Part shown: piece after piece, positions 1 to 7,917 of the stretch
How positions within the stretch are numbered: position 1 is the stretch's first letter
Layout: every line of letters starts with the position of its first letter
Assembly: GCA_028821125.1 (NCBI GenBank)
Contig: JAPPHD010000035.1
Span: 1 to 48,120 of the forward strand
Source of the DNA: Gammaproteobacteria bacterium
GTDB taxonomy: Bacteria > Pseudomonadota > Gammaproteobacteria > Pseudomonadales > Azotimanducaceae
Direction of reading: 5' to 3'
Length of the DNA stretch: 48,120 nucleotides
Position numbers and translations under genes: made by a program
The notes under the pieces: generated by a model
What the model was told of the DNA's origin: nothing
Databases searched by the model: none
Seen by the model: only the letters and a program-made list of their open reading frames with translations

Positions 1-290
1 ATCGACAGCAGTATCCCGAGGACAGTTCTACCATGGCAGGAATCATCTCAAGGGCTCGCGAAGAAGGCATGCAGCAGGGCATCGAGCAGGGCATGCAACA
101 AGGCATGCGGCGGGGTCGCGTCGAGGGGGAGCGTGCGCTCCTGGAGCGGTTGCTGCTGCGGCGGTTCGGTTTCCTGGCGCCCGAAATCGCCGCGAGGCTG
201 GGTCAGGCGTCTGCCGACGATCTGGAAACCTGGGCCGACAAGGTGCTCGACGCACCAACGATTGACGACGTATTCGAATCAGGTCGCTAA
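1..290 (+). CDS. C-terminal part of an Rpn-family nuclease/DUF4351-type protein (5' end outside window)
   Basis: The frame is open from the left edge of the window. The ATG at 33 is internal to a reading frame that continues upstream, so this is most likely the 3' end of a longer gene. The visible tail has a glutamine- and glycine-rich repeat (GMQQGIEQGMQQGM), then a helical segment with LLLRRFG and a C-terminal WADKVLDAPTIDDVF block. That arrangement is typical of the C terminus of Rpn/PD-(D/E)XK transposase-like nucleases that end in a DUF4351 domain. Family knowledge: Rpn proteins are DNA nucleases linked to RecA-independent recombination and are often multicopy. The catalytic part is not in the window, so activity cannot be judged. 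Confidence 0.7.
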   Translation, partial: RQQYPEDSSTMAGIISRAREEGMQQGIEQGMQQGMRRGRVEGERALLERLLLRRFGFLAPEIAARLGQASADDLETWADKVLDAPTIDDVFESGR

Positions 291-604
291 GCGTACAGCG
301 CTATTCCGGAAGAATCGCTGCAGGCCTGGCAAGTGCTGACCGGCGGGCTTGAGCGGGCGTTGCCATCAGCAAAAGACCGGCAGAGTCCGCCGTCCCGCGC
401 GGCTCCAGGTTGAAGAAAAATGATCATTCGACCCGCCACCGCGCCGGAGGTACGACGCCTCGCAAGCTTATCCCGAATCACCTGGGTTTCCCCGGACGGC
501 TTCTTGTCAGGGCCCAGTTGCCCCGATCGTATTCAAGCTGCGCATAACCAGAAATCACGCATCAGGCAGTTCATCGCCGCGCCCGCGGAAAGGCGCGTTC
601 CGGA
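291..604. other. Intergenic stretch without a convincing gene
   Basis: Between the Rpn-type tail and the metallophosphoesterase promoter. An open frame continuous with the downstream gene starts at 420, but its first 82 codons look nothing like a secretion signal, whereas an ideal lipoprotein signal starts at 666. I therefore treat this stretch as non-coding leader. No RNA gene or strong terminator is visible. Confidence 0.5.
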
Positions 605-634
605 TTGGCCGCGTCCGGCGCCGTCGCCTATAGT
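605..634 (+). promoter_or_regulatory. Candidate sigma-70-type promoter for the metallophosphoesterase lipoprotein
   Basis: TTGGCC at 605-610 and TATAGT at 629-634 are separated by 18 bases, and the -10 box lies about 31 bases before the ATG at 666. Seen directly by eye; no transcription data. Chance matches are possible in any sequence. Confidence 0.35.
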
Positions 635-665
635 ATCGCGCGCCGTCCGCCCGAGTGACCCAACC

Positions 666-2588
666 ATGCGCCTCGTACTCGTTCTTGCCTGCCTGTGCCT
701 CGCCGCCTGCGACCCTTTCTCCGGACCACGGATCGACGTGGAGGCGGAAGACGGGGCCCGGCCCTGGACGGGGCTCGATGCCAACGACGCGGACGGCGAT
801 TTCCACTTCGCGATCGTCAGCGACCGAACAGGCGGCGCACGGCCCGGTGTGTTCGCGTCCGCCATACCGAAGGTCAACGTTCTCGAGCCCGCGTTCGTGG
901 TCAGCGTCGGCGACCTCATCGAGGGCTACACGGAGGACCCGGCGCAGATCAAGCGCGAGTGGGACGAGTTCGAGGGCCTGGTCGCGGGGTTCGAGACGCC
1001 GTTTTTCTACGTGGCCGGCAACCACGACATGAACAACGCCGTGATGGCCGAGGCATGGAAGGCACGCTTCGGGCCGTCCTACTACCGTTTCGTGTACCGT
1101 GATGTGCTGTTCCTGGTGCTGAACTCCGAACTCTTCCGGATGGTGGGCACGGACGAGTCGCTGCCCGGACCCTGGTCCCAGGAGGAACAGCTCGCGTTCG
1201 TTAAGGAGACGCTGGCCGAGTTCCCCGACCCCCGCTGGACGGTCGTGCTCGTCCACCAGCCCCTGTGGGACTACCCGACCGTACTCGAGGACTGGCTCAG
1301 GCTCGAGGCCATGCTGGGCGAGCGGGACTACACGGTCTTCGCCGGGCACCGCCACCGCTACGTCCGGCACGTCAGGAACGACAGGAAGTACATCACGCTC
1401 GCCACCACGGGTGGCGGCAGTTCCCTTCGCGGCGAGATCTACGGGGAGTTCGACCAAGTCGCCCTGGTGACGATGACGGACGCGGGCCCCCGGCTCGCCA
1501 ACCTGCGGCTCGACGGCATCGCCGGCGAAGACCTCGTGACAGGGCCGGTGCGCGACGCGGTGGCCAACCTCTCCAGCGCGGTCCGCTCGCTGCCGGGCCA
1601 GGGCTCGGGCGACACATTCGAGGCGGGCAGCGTCGCGTTCGAAGTGGCCAACCGCGGCGATGCAGAGCTGCACGTCGGCTATCACGTCGACGCCGGTCCG
1701 GACCTCACCTTTGCGGGGCCGCCTGTCCCCAGGGTCGTTGCGCCCGGCGAGGCGGCGCGAGTCGAGTTCCCGCTGGCCGCCCCTGTCCCAACGGCGTGGG
1801 CAAACCTGCGGCCGGGCCGCGTTTCCTGGTCCCTCGAGACAACCGCGGGCGGGCTGCCGGTGGCCCTCACCGTCGCATCCGCGCTCCTGCCCGTGGCTCC
1901 CCTGCCGCTTCCGTCGGGCCCGGCACCCACGGTCGACGGGGACCTTGGCGACTGGGGCCCGCTGCGCCATCACGTCTCCAGCCAGGGGGACGTCGCGAGC
2001 CGGGATCTCGCGCCGACGGACCTCTCCTACCGGTTCGACGTACGCGAGGCCGGCGGCGACCTCTACTTCGCCGCGCGTGTCTTCGACGACGAGATCCTGG
2101 CGTCGTCCGACCGGGAGCCGCGCCTCCAGGACGCTGTGCTGGTCTTCGCGGACGCGCGACCGGAACCGGCGCGGTCGGCCAACATGTCGCTCTACCGGGC
2201 GGCGACGACCGGCAATCTCGCGGCCTCGGCCATCGGCTACCTCACTCTGGCCGACACCGCGCAGGCAACGGACCTCGGCTACCTGTCGGCGTCCCTGGCG
2301 GCCGTCGAGTGGCGCGCCCGGCGGGTCGACGGCGGCTATGCGGTTGAGGCGCGCATCGACGGCGCGTTTCTGGACGAGCACGCCGGGGCACCGTGGCGCG
2401 CCGTCCGGCTGGGTGTGGCGGCCGTGGACTGGGACGACGAGGACGCCGGCAACCGGATCGCGTGGCATTTCCCCGGATCCGCGGGGGCGGCCCTCCACTG
2501 GCAGCCGGACCGGTTCGGGCAGGCGCCTGTCGCCGGCTCCGGTACGTTCGTGCGGATGAACGGCGCAGCCGGGGAATCGGGCAGGTAG
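666..2588 (+). CDS. Lipoprotein metallophosphoesterase with a C-terminal CBM9-like domain
   Basis: A 640-residue protein starting at the ATG at 666, because that start gives a clean lipoprotein signal with lipobox LAAC (Cys15). Residues about 46-330 form a calcineurin-like phosphoesterase: GD at 82-83, GNHD at 118-121, then VLVHQP and GHRH. The first motif reads SDRT (52-55), so the usual DxH histidine is a threonine. The last 150 or so residues resemble a family 9 carbohydrate-binding/DOMON-like domain (DGDLGDWGP, then repeated beta-strand segments). I expect a membrane-anchored periplasmic hydrolase of phosphate esters, substrate unknown. It converges on the glycerophosphodiesterase with only nine bases between stop codons. 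Confidence 0.85.
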   Translation: MRLVLVLACLCLAACDPFSGPRIDVEAEDGARPWTGLDANDADGDFHFAIVSDRTGGARPGVFASAIPKVNVLEPAFVVSVGDLIEGYTEDPAQIKREWDEFEGLVAGFETPFFYVAGNHDMNNAVMAEAWKARFGPSYYRFVYRDVLFLVLNSELFRMVGTDESLPGPWSQEEQLAFVKETLAEFPDPRWTVVLVHQPLWDYPTVLEDWLRLEAMLGERDYTVFAGHRHRYVRHVRNDRKYITLATTGGGSSLRGEIYGEFDQVALVTMTDAGPRLANLRLDGIAGEDLVTGPVRDAVANLSSAVRSLPGQGSGDTFEAGSVAFEVANRGDAELHVGYHVDAGPDLTFAGPPVPRVVAPGEAARVEFPLAAPVPTAWANLRPGRVSWSLETTAGGLPVALTVASALLPVAPLPLPSGPAPTVDGDLGDWGPLRHHVSSQGDVASRDLAPTDLSYRFDVREAGGDLYFAARVFDDEILASSDREPRLQDAVLVFADARPEPARSANMSLYRAATTGNLAASAIGYLTLADTAQATDLGYLSASLAAVEWRARRVDGGYAVEARIDGAFLDEHAGAPWRAVRLGVAAVDWDDEDAGNRIAWHFPGSAGAALHWQPDRFGQAPVAGSGTFVRMNGAAGESGR

Positions 2589-2597
2589 CCACGGGTA

Positions 2598-3389
2598 TCA
2601 GCGCCAGAGGCCGCGCCGGTCGAACACGTTTTTCAGCGCGGTCACGCGGTCGCTCATGATGCCGTCCGCACCGAGGTCGAGGAGGCGCTCCATCTCCGCG
2701 TCGTCGTCCACCGTCCAGACCTGCACGGGCATGCCCCGCGCGTGGGCGGCACGAAGGAAGGCAGTATCGACGACAGGCATCGACAAGCCTCCGAAGAGCG
2801 GCTGACGAGGCGGTACCTGGGCGCAGTCGGCGTCCAGCCTGCCGGCGGGGATGCCCCAGGATTCCGCGCGCAGCCGCACCACCTCGGCGGGGCCGCACGA
2901 TGTGTAGCCCGGAGCGTCGGTTCGCACCCGGCGCAGGCGATGGGCGGAAAACGACCCGATGCAGACGCGGCCGCGCGCATTCGTACGGCGCAGGGCCTCG
3001 ATCAATGGAGCGACGACGTCGTCGGCTTTCGGGTCGATGATGAGGCGGAGCTCCCGCCATGCGCCAAGCAGGTCGTCGAGGCGGACAACGGGTTCCCTGC
3101 CATCGATGCGCACCTCGCCGAGTCCCGCCCAGTCCCGCGCCGCCAACGGCCCCGTATGGCCGGTCAGCCGGTCCAGGTTCTCGTCGTGGAAAACCACCGC
3201 CACCCGGTCGCGGGTCGCCCGCACATCGGTCTCGATGCAGCGGTAGCCGAGGTTCACGGCGTGTTCGAAGGCGGCCATGGTGTTCTCGGGGCGCTCGGCC
3301 GCGCCGCCCCGGTGGGCGATGGCAAGCGGGCCCTCAAGGCCCAGGAACGAGTTGGGGCGATTGACTCTTCCCCTGGCTCTCAGAATCAC
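2598..3389 (-). CDS. Glycerophosphodiester phosphodiesterase family protein
   Basis: A 263-residue GDPD-type TIM barrel. The full active-site signature is visible: HR at 26-27, then E33 in ERPENT, E53 and D55 in ETD, and H68-D69 followed by LDR. Such enzymes cleave glycerophosphodiesters to glycerol-3-phosphate and an alcohol; some bacterial members act on lysophospholipids. No signal peptide is evident, which points to a cytosolic enzyme. The start codon is GTG with a CGGAG sequence 11 bases upstream; a slightly later start is possible. It follows the sulfatase on the same strand after 122 bases, so co-transcription is possible. Family assignment is firm; substrate is not. Confidence 0.9.
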   Translation of the reverse strand: MILRARGRVNRPNSFLGLEGPLAIAHRGGAAERPENTMAAFEHAVNLGYRCIETDVRATRDRVAVVFHDENLDRLTGHTGPLAARDWAGLGEVRIDGREPVVRLDDLLGAWRELRLIIDPKADDVVAPLIEALRRTNARGRVCIGSFSAHRLRRVRTDAPGYTSCGPAEVVRLRAESWGIPAGRLDADCAQVPPRQPLFGGLSMPVVDTAFLRAAHARGMPVQVWTVDDDAEMERLLDLGADGIMSDRVTALKNVFDRRGLWR

Positions 3390-3511
3390 CGGATGATTGG
3401 CTCCGTCTGCGTCCGTTTCAGCATGGCAAGCTTTGCGCCATGAGTATCACGGTCGCTCCGATGGTAACCCATGGTCACAAGGAGGCGACGCCACCCTCCG
3501 GCGGAGACCTT

Positions 3512-5719
3512 TCAGATTTCCAGTTCGACCGTGAGGCGCTCCAGCGTCTGATCGAAGCGGAATGCACCACGGTACAGGCGGCTGATCGGGGCGCCACGAT
3601 TTTCTCCGCAGCGCAAGCCCGCGTTCAGGCTTTTCACGTCCCACATCCGGGGAATATCGACACCACCAGATGCCAGACCGTCGACAAACAACTCCACACG
3701 GCCCGAGAATGCGGAGGTCTTGCGGCCGTGTAGGGTCAGCACATGCTTCCCGGCCGGCACGGGGTCGCGGGACCTGGCCGAGTAGTGGCGGCCGCGGGTA
3801 AACACGTAGACGTATTCGAGATAGCCATCACGCATCAGCAGTTCGTATCCCGCCATGCTGTCGCCGGAGGCAAGCAGCACACCGTTGGCGCGGCCGGTGG
3901 TGATTTCGACCTCCGCCGTAATCGTGTAATCGTGATTGAAAATGTCCGGGGCGCTGCGCCGGTCGATGCGGGTCGCCCCCGGGAAGAAGACATAACGGGA
4001 ACGGGCACTCGGCGAAACGGCGGCTTCGAGCGAGAGCAGATCGTCCTCCAGCGGGAGCACGTTGTTGCGCTCGGCTTCCCGGTACCAGGCGGCGGTCATT
4101 TCTGCCACCCGGTCCGGAAACTCCGCTGCCCGATCATGGATTTCGGAAAAGTCGTCCGCTGCGTGATAGAGCGCCCAGGTGTCGTCTTCGAAACGCGTGC
4201 CGGCCCGGTGCTGGGTCACGGCTTTCCAGCCGTCGACCCAGATGGCCCGGTCGCCGGCCGTCTCATAGAACTGCACCTGTTTCCGTGCAGGCGCATTCGG
4301 GGCATTGAACGTGTAGGCAAGGCTGATGCCGTCAAAGGTTTCAGCCGGGTGACCGGACAGCCCGAGCAGTGTGGGAACGATATCGGTGACGTGATGGTAC
4401 TGCCCGCAGATCGCGTTTTCGGGGAGTCCACCGCCGGGCCAGTGGACAATCAGCGGCGCGCGGATTCCACCTTCGAAGGTGTCGCCCTTGTACAGTTTGA
4501 GCGGTGTGTTGCTGACCTGCGCCCACCCGGGCCCGTAGCTCGGCTGGCTCTGGTCGCTGCCCACCAGGTCGATGTTGGCGATCAGCTCATCGATGGGTTC
4601 CGGTTCGATGTAGACGGCGCGGTGAACGTCCAGCCGGCCGGCAGGAGGCCCCCAGGAACCGGCGCCGTTGTCCGACAGCACCATGAGCATGGTGTCGTTG
4701 AGCCGCCGGGTGCGTTCGAGAAAGTCGACCAGGCGCTGCAACTGGTCGTCCGTATGGTGAAGAAACCCCGCATAGGCTTCCTGGGTTCGCGCACCGAATC
4801 GCCGCTCGTCATGCGAAATGTCGTCCCAGGCGGGAACGCCCGGATTGCGCGGCGCGAGCTCGGCGTTTGCCGGCGCAATCCCCATGGCCTGCTGGCGGGC
4901 GAAACGTTCCGCTCGAATCGCGTCCCACCCGCCATCGTATCCGCCACGATGCCGCGCCAGGTAGTCGGGGGGGACATGGTAGGGAAAATGACAGGCACCG
5001 AACGACAGATAGAGAAAGAACGGATCATCGGCGGAGGCGACCACGTGGTTGCCGATGAAGTCGATGGACTGATCGATGAGGTCTTCCGTCAGGTGATAAC
5101 CGCCGCTCTTGTCCGGATGGACGGCGTGACGGTTACGGAACAGCTCCGGGTGCCAGTGGTCCGCCGCCGCGCCAAGAAATCCGTACCAGTGGTCGAATCC
5201 GCGCCCCGTCGGCCACTGGTCGTACGGGCCGGTCGCGTTCCGCCCCGTCACGGGAGACAGGTGCCACTTTCCCACGGCATAGCTGCGGTAACCGGACGCG
5301 TTCAGCAGCTCGGCCAGGGTCTTTACATCGTTGCGTATCCAACCGCGGTATCCGGGATGGTCGCGGCCCCACTCGGCGATGTTGCCCACTCCCGCAGCAT
5401 GGGCATTGATGCCGGTCAACAGGCTCGCCCGGGTCGGCGCGCACAACGAGGTCACATGAAAGTTGTTGTAACGCAGGCCGTTGGCGGCCAGGCGGTCGAC
5501 GCACGGCGTGGGCACCTCGGAGCCATAGCAGCCAAGGTCGCCGAAACCCACGTCGTCAAGCACCGCCAGAACAATGTTCGGCTTGCCGCCGCGCTGCCCG
5601 GGGCGCCGGGCAGAGGTTTCCGCCGCCATGTCCGTGCCGGCAGCCCTTCCGTTTCCAGCCAGTGCGGCAGCCGTGAGCAGTGCTGACGATTCCACGAACC
5701 TCCGCCGCGACAGGCTCAC
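3512..5719 (-). CDS. Tat-exported type I sulfatase (arylsulfatase family)
   Basis: About 735 residues. I place the start at the GTG at 5719, nine bases after a GGAG ribosome-binding site; a TTG three codons upstream is also open. The N terminus has a Tat motif (SRRRF) and hydrophobic stretch. Mature residues begin with PNIVLAVLDD, the metal-binding start of alkaline-phosphatase-superfamily sulfatases, and C93-A-P-T-R is the formylglycine site (CxPxR). GKWHLS, LSDNGAG and KGDTFEGGIRAP are further family blocks. The last 160 residues or so look like a concanavalin/LamG-type beta-sandwich. The cysteine-type site requires maturation by formylglycine-generating enzyme, not encoded here. It probably removes sulfate from an aryl or carbohydrate ester in the periplasm. 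Divergent from the serine hydrolase at 5976. Confidence 0.92.
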   Translation of the reverse strand: MSLSRRRFVESSALLTAAALAGNGRAAGTDMAAETSARRPGQRGGKPNIVLAVLDDVGFGDLGCYGSEVPTPCVDRLAANGLRYNNFHVTSLCAPTRASLLTGINAHAAGVGNIAEWGRDHPGYRGWIRNDVKTLAELLNASGYRSYAVGKWHLSPVTGRNATGPYDQWPTGRGFDHWYGFLGAAADHWHPELFRNRHAVHPDKSGGYHLTEDLIDQSIDFIGNHVVASADDPFFLYLSFGACHFPYHVPPDYLARHRGGYDGGWDAIRAERFARQQAMGIAPANAELAPRNPGVPAWDDISHDERRFGARTQEAYAGFLHHTDDQLQRLVDFLERTRRLNDTMLMVLSDNGAGSWGPPAGRLDVHRAVYIEPEPIDELIANIDLVGSDQSQPSYGPGWAQVSNTPLKLYKGDTFEGGIRAPLIVHWPGGGLPENAICGQYHHVTDIVPTLLGLSGHPAETFDGISLAYTFNAPNAPARKQVQFYETAGDRAIWVDGWKAVTQHRAGTRFEDDTWALYHAADDFSEIHDRAAEFPDRVAEMTAAWYREAERNNVLPLEDDLLSLEAAVSPSARSRYVFFPGATRIDRRSAPDIFNHDYTITAEVEITTGRANGVLLASGDSMAGYELLMRDGYLEYVYVFTRGRHYSARSRDPVPAGKHVLTLHGRKTSAFSGRVELFVDGLASGGVDIPRMWDVKSLNAGLRCGENRGAPISRLYRGAFRFDQTLERLTVELEI

Positions 5720-5975
5720 CGCAACCAACTCCGCGATTGCAGGCCGATTCGCCCCCGGGTTTCCATCCGCTTTCTCGTCAGGTTCATGTCGCCCCCATAG
5801 GACTCAAGCCGTGCTGCAACCGGCAGTACTTTACATTGCACAGTACACCAACCCTGGCGTGTTGGCGGTCACTGCCGTCAAGCACCGCCAGGCCCTCAAC
5901 TCACCGGCAGCGGATTGGTTCTCCGCCGACATGCTATTCTTCGCGCCCCTGCCTGTTTCGCATCAAGGAAACCGA

Positions 5976-7298
5976 ATGAAAAGTGTCGTGACGCCACGGC
6001 CTGAAAAGCCCCTGTTGTCGATTGAATCCATGACCAATCTGCTGCGGGCGCTGCTGGTCCTTTGCCTGTGCCAGGCCACAACGGCTCTCGCGCGGGAACC
6101 CGACGCGACGCCTGAAGAGGTCGGGCTCTCGGCCGAGCGTCTGGGGCGGTTCGCCGATTTCACGCAAGCTATGGTCGACTCCCGGAAGATCCCCGGTGCA
6201 ACCATCGCCGTGTCCCGCTTTGGCAAGCTCGCGTACTTTGAAACGTTCGGATGGGCCGACATCGATGGGCGCAAACCCACCCGGCCGGATACGATTTACC
6301 GTCTTCATTCGATGACGAAGCCGCTGTTCGCCGTCGCGACCATGACGCTGGTCGAGGAAGGACGGCTCCGGCTTCAGGATCCCATTTCCAGCTTCATCCC
6401 GGAATTCGCAGACGTAAAAGTCCTGGCCGGGGGCACCGCAGATGCCCCAGAGCTGGAAGAACCCAGATCGGCGCCCACAGTCGCCCAGCTACTTTCGCAA
6501 ACGGCCGGAATCGCAATTGGCATCGACATGTTCGCCCCGAAAACCATCGCGGAAATCTATCGGAAGGCTCCGTACTGGGACGGCAGTCCCAACGCGCAGG
6601 AGGTTGCCCGGCGAATCGCGCGGCTGCCGCTGGCGGGCCATCCCGGTGAGATCTTCATTTACGGCGCATCATTCGACGTACTCGCGCGGGTGCTGGAAGT
6701 CGCCTCCGGCCAACCGCTCGATGCATTCCTCTCGGAGCGATTGCTGGAACCGCTCGGCATGACGGATACCTTTTTCATCGTTCCTGAAGACAAGCTGCAT
6801 CGTTTCTCGAAATCCTACGATATAACGGGCCCCGGATCGTTACAGGCCGTGACCCGGGCCGACCACACCGCACGTTGGCAACCCGGCATCCGGTTCCTTT
6901 CCCCCAACAGTGGGCTGGTGTCCACGGTTTCGGACTACCTGCGCTTCGCGCAGATGATGCTCAACGGCGGCGAGCTGGACGGCGCGCGCATTGTCTCGCG
7001 GAAAACCATCGAGCTGCTCACCGCGGTCGTCGTCGAGAACGGGGATGCCGCGCTTCTGCGGACCGAGCTGCCCGGATACGGTTACTCGTTGGGATTCGGT
7101 GTGCTCGAGGACCTGGCAGGATCGGGCAAGCCCGGCACACCCGGCCAGTACGAATGGGCCGGAGCCGGAGACACCTACTTTTTCGTGGACCCCACCGAGC
7201 AATTGATCGGCATGTTTTTCACGCAGGTTTATCCTGCGGGAACGTACAAGCTTCGCGAGTGGCTGCCGACCCTGACCTATCAGGCGTTGATCGACTGA
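5976..7298 (+). CDS. Beta-lactamase-fold serine hydrolase (class C/esterase type)
   Basis: Starting at the ATG at 5976, which has an AAGGAA site five bases upstream, the product is 440 residues; the ATG at 6030 directly before the signal sequence is an alternative. A signal peptide (LLRALLVLCLCQATTALA) precedes the mature protein. The nucleophile motif is S112-M-T-K115. The second motif reads Y229-G-A instead of the usual Y-[SA]-N, and no clear KTG is visible (WAGAG lies in the expected place). This pattern is common in esterase and peptidase relatives of class C beta-lactamases rather than antibiotic-degrading ones. Probably a periplasmic esterase with unknown substrate. The 256-base gap to the divergent sulfatase presumably holds both promoters. 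Confidence 0.88.
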   Translation: MKSVVTPRPEKPLLSIESMTNLLRALLVLCLCQATTALAREPDATPEEVGLSAERLGRFADFTQAMVDSRKIPGATIAVSRFGKLAYFETFGWADIDGRKPTRPDTIYRLHSMTKPLFAVATMTLVEEGRLRLQDPISSFIPEFADVKVLAGGTADAPELEEPRSAPTVAQLLSQTAGIAIGIDMFAPKTIAEIYRKAPYWDGSPNAQEVARRIARLPLAGHPGEIFIYGASFDVLARVLEVASGQPLDAFLSERLLEPLGMTDTFFIVPEDKLHRFSKSYDITGPGSLQAVTRADHTARWQPGIRFLSPNSGLVSTVSDYLRFAQMMLNGGELDGARIVSRKTIELLTAVVVENGDAALLRTELPGYGYSLGFGVLEDLAGSGKPGTPGQYEWAGAGDTYFFVDPTEQLIGMFFTQVYPAGTYKLREWLPTLTYQALID

Positions 7299-7387
7299 AC
7301 GCGGGCACCGGAGCTTGCGGGGGCCGCCCTGGCTTTCGGCAGGATCCTCCACTAGCATGCCGCCCGACCAAGCCGGGAGCCGTCCAG

Positions 7388-7798
7388 ATGCCCAGCCGCC
7401 AGACCCTGGTTCCGACCCTTCGCTACGAAGACGCCAACGAGGCCATACGCTGGCTCGCAAACGCCTTCGGGCTCGCCGAGCATTTCGTCGTCCGCAACGA
7501 CGACGGGCAGGTCGAACATGCACAGCTCTCCTGGCGCGGTTCGCTGGTCATGCTCGGGGACGTGAAGGGCGACGTCTACGACCTGCCCCACCGGCACGGT
7601 TCCTTGAGCCTCACCGCCGAGTCGGCCGCGCAGGTCGACGAACTGTTCGAACGCTGCCGGGCCGCCGGTGCCCGGGTAGTGCAGCCGGTCGTCGACACCG
7701 AGTACGGTTCGCATGCCTTCACGGTCGCCGACTACGAAGGCAATCACTGGCACTTCGGCACCTACGACCCGCTGGCCGAATCGGCCGGAGAGGACTGA
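7388..7798 (+). CDS. VOC (glyoxalase/bleomycin-resistance) family protein
   Basis: A 136-residue single-domain vicinal-oxygen-chelate protein. It begins with the domain's first strand (LVPTLRYEDANEAIRWLANAFG) split across strand and helix, contains a central ESAAQVDELFERCRAAGA helix, and ends with DYEGNHWHFGTY, the usual C-terminal metal-site strand. Most similar in layout to the PhnB/YdcJ-like VOC group found as stand-alone genes. No specific reaction can be assigned. It follows the serine hydrolase by 89 bases and converges with the quinoprotein gene. Confidence 0.88.
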   Translation: MPSRQTLVPTLRYEDANEAIRWLANAFGLAEHFVVRNDDGQVEHAQLSWRGSLVMLGDVKGDVYDLPHRHGSLSLTAESAAQVDELFERCRAAGARVVQPVVDTEYGSHAFTVADYEGNHWHFGTYDPLAESAGED

Positions 7799-7917
7799 GC
7801 GCTCCCTCTTCGAGACATGCCATCGACGACAGGGTCGAGGCTGATTACCGGGATAACCCCTGACGGGGCCAACGAGAATTGTCGCACCACATTCGCGGCC
7901 TTGGCGACCTGCTCCGA

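Noticed and set aside
555-2498. Long minus-strand open frame of 647 codons
   Set aside because: Shadow of the metallophosphoesterase in GC-rich DNA; low-complexity Arg/Gly/Val composition and no domain.
3440-3733. Plus-strand frame of 97 codons at the sulfatase end
   Set aside because: Overlaps the sulfatase C-terminal domain and has no homology signal.
6030-7298. True beta-lactamase call
   Set aside because: YxN and KTG motifs are altered, so esterase or peptidase is more likely.
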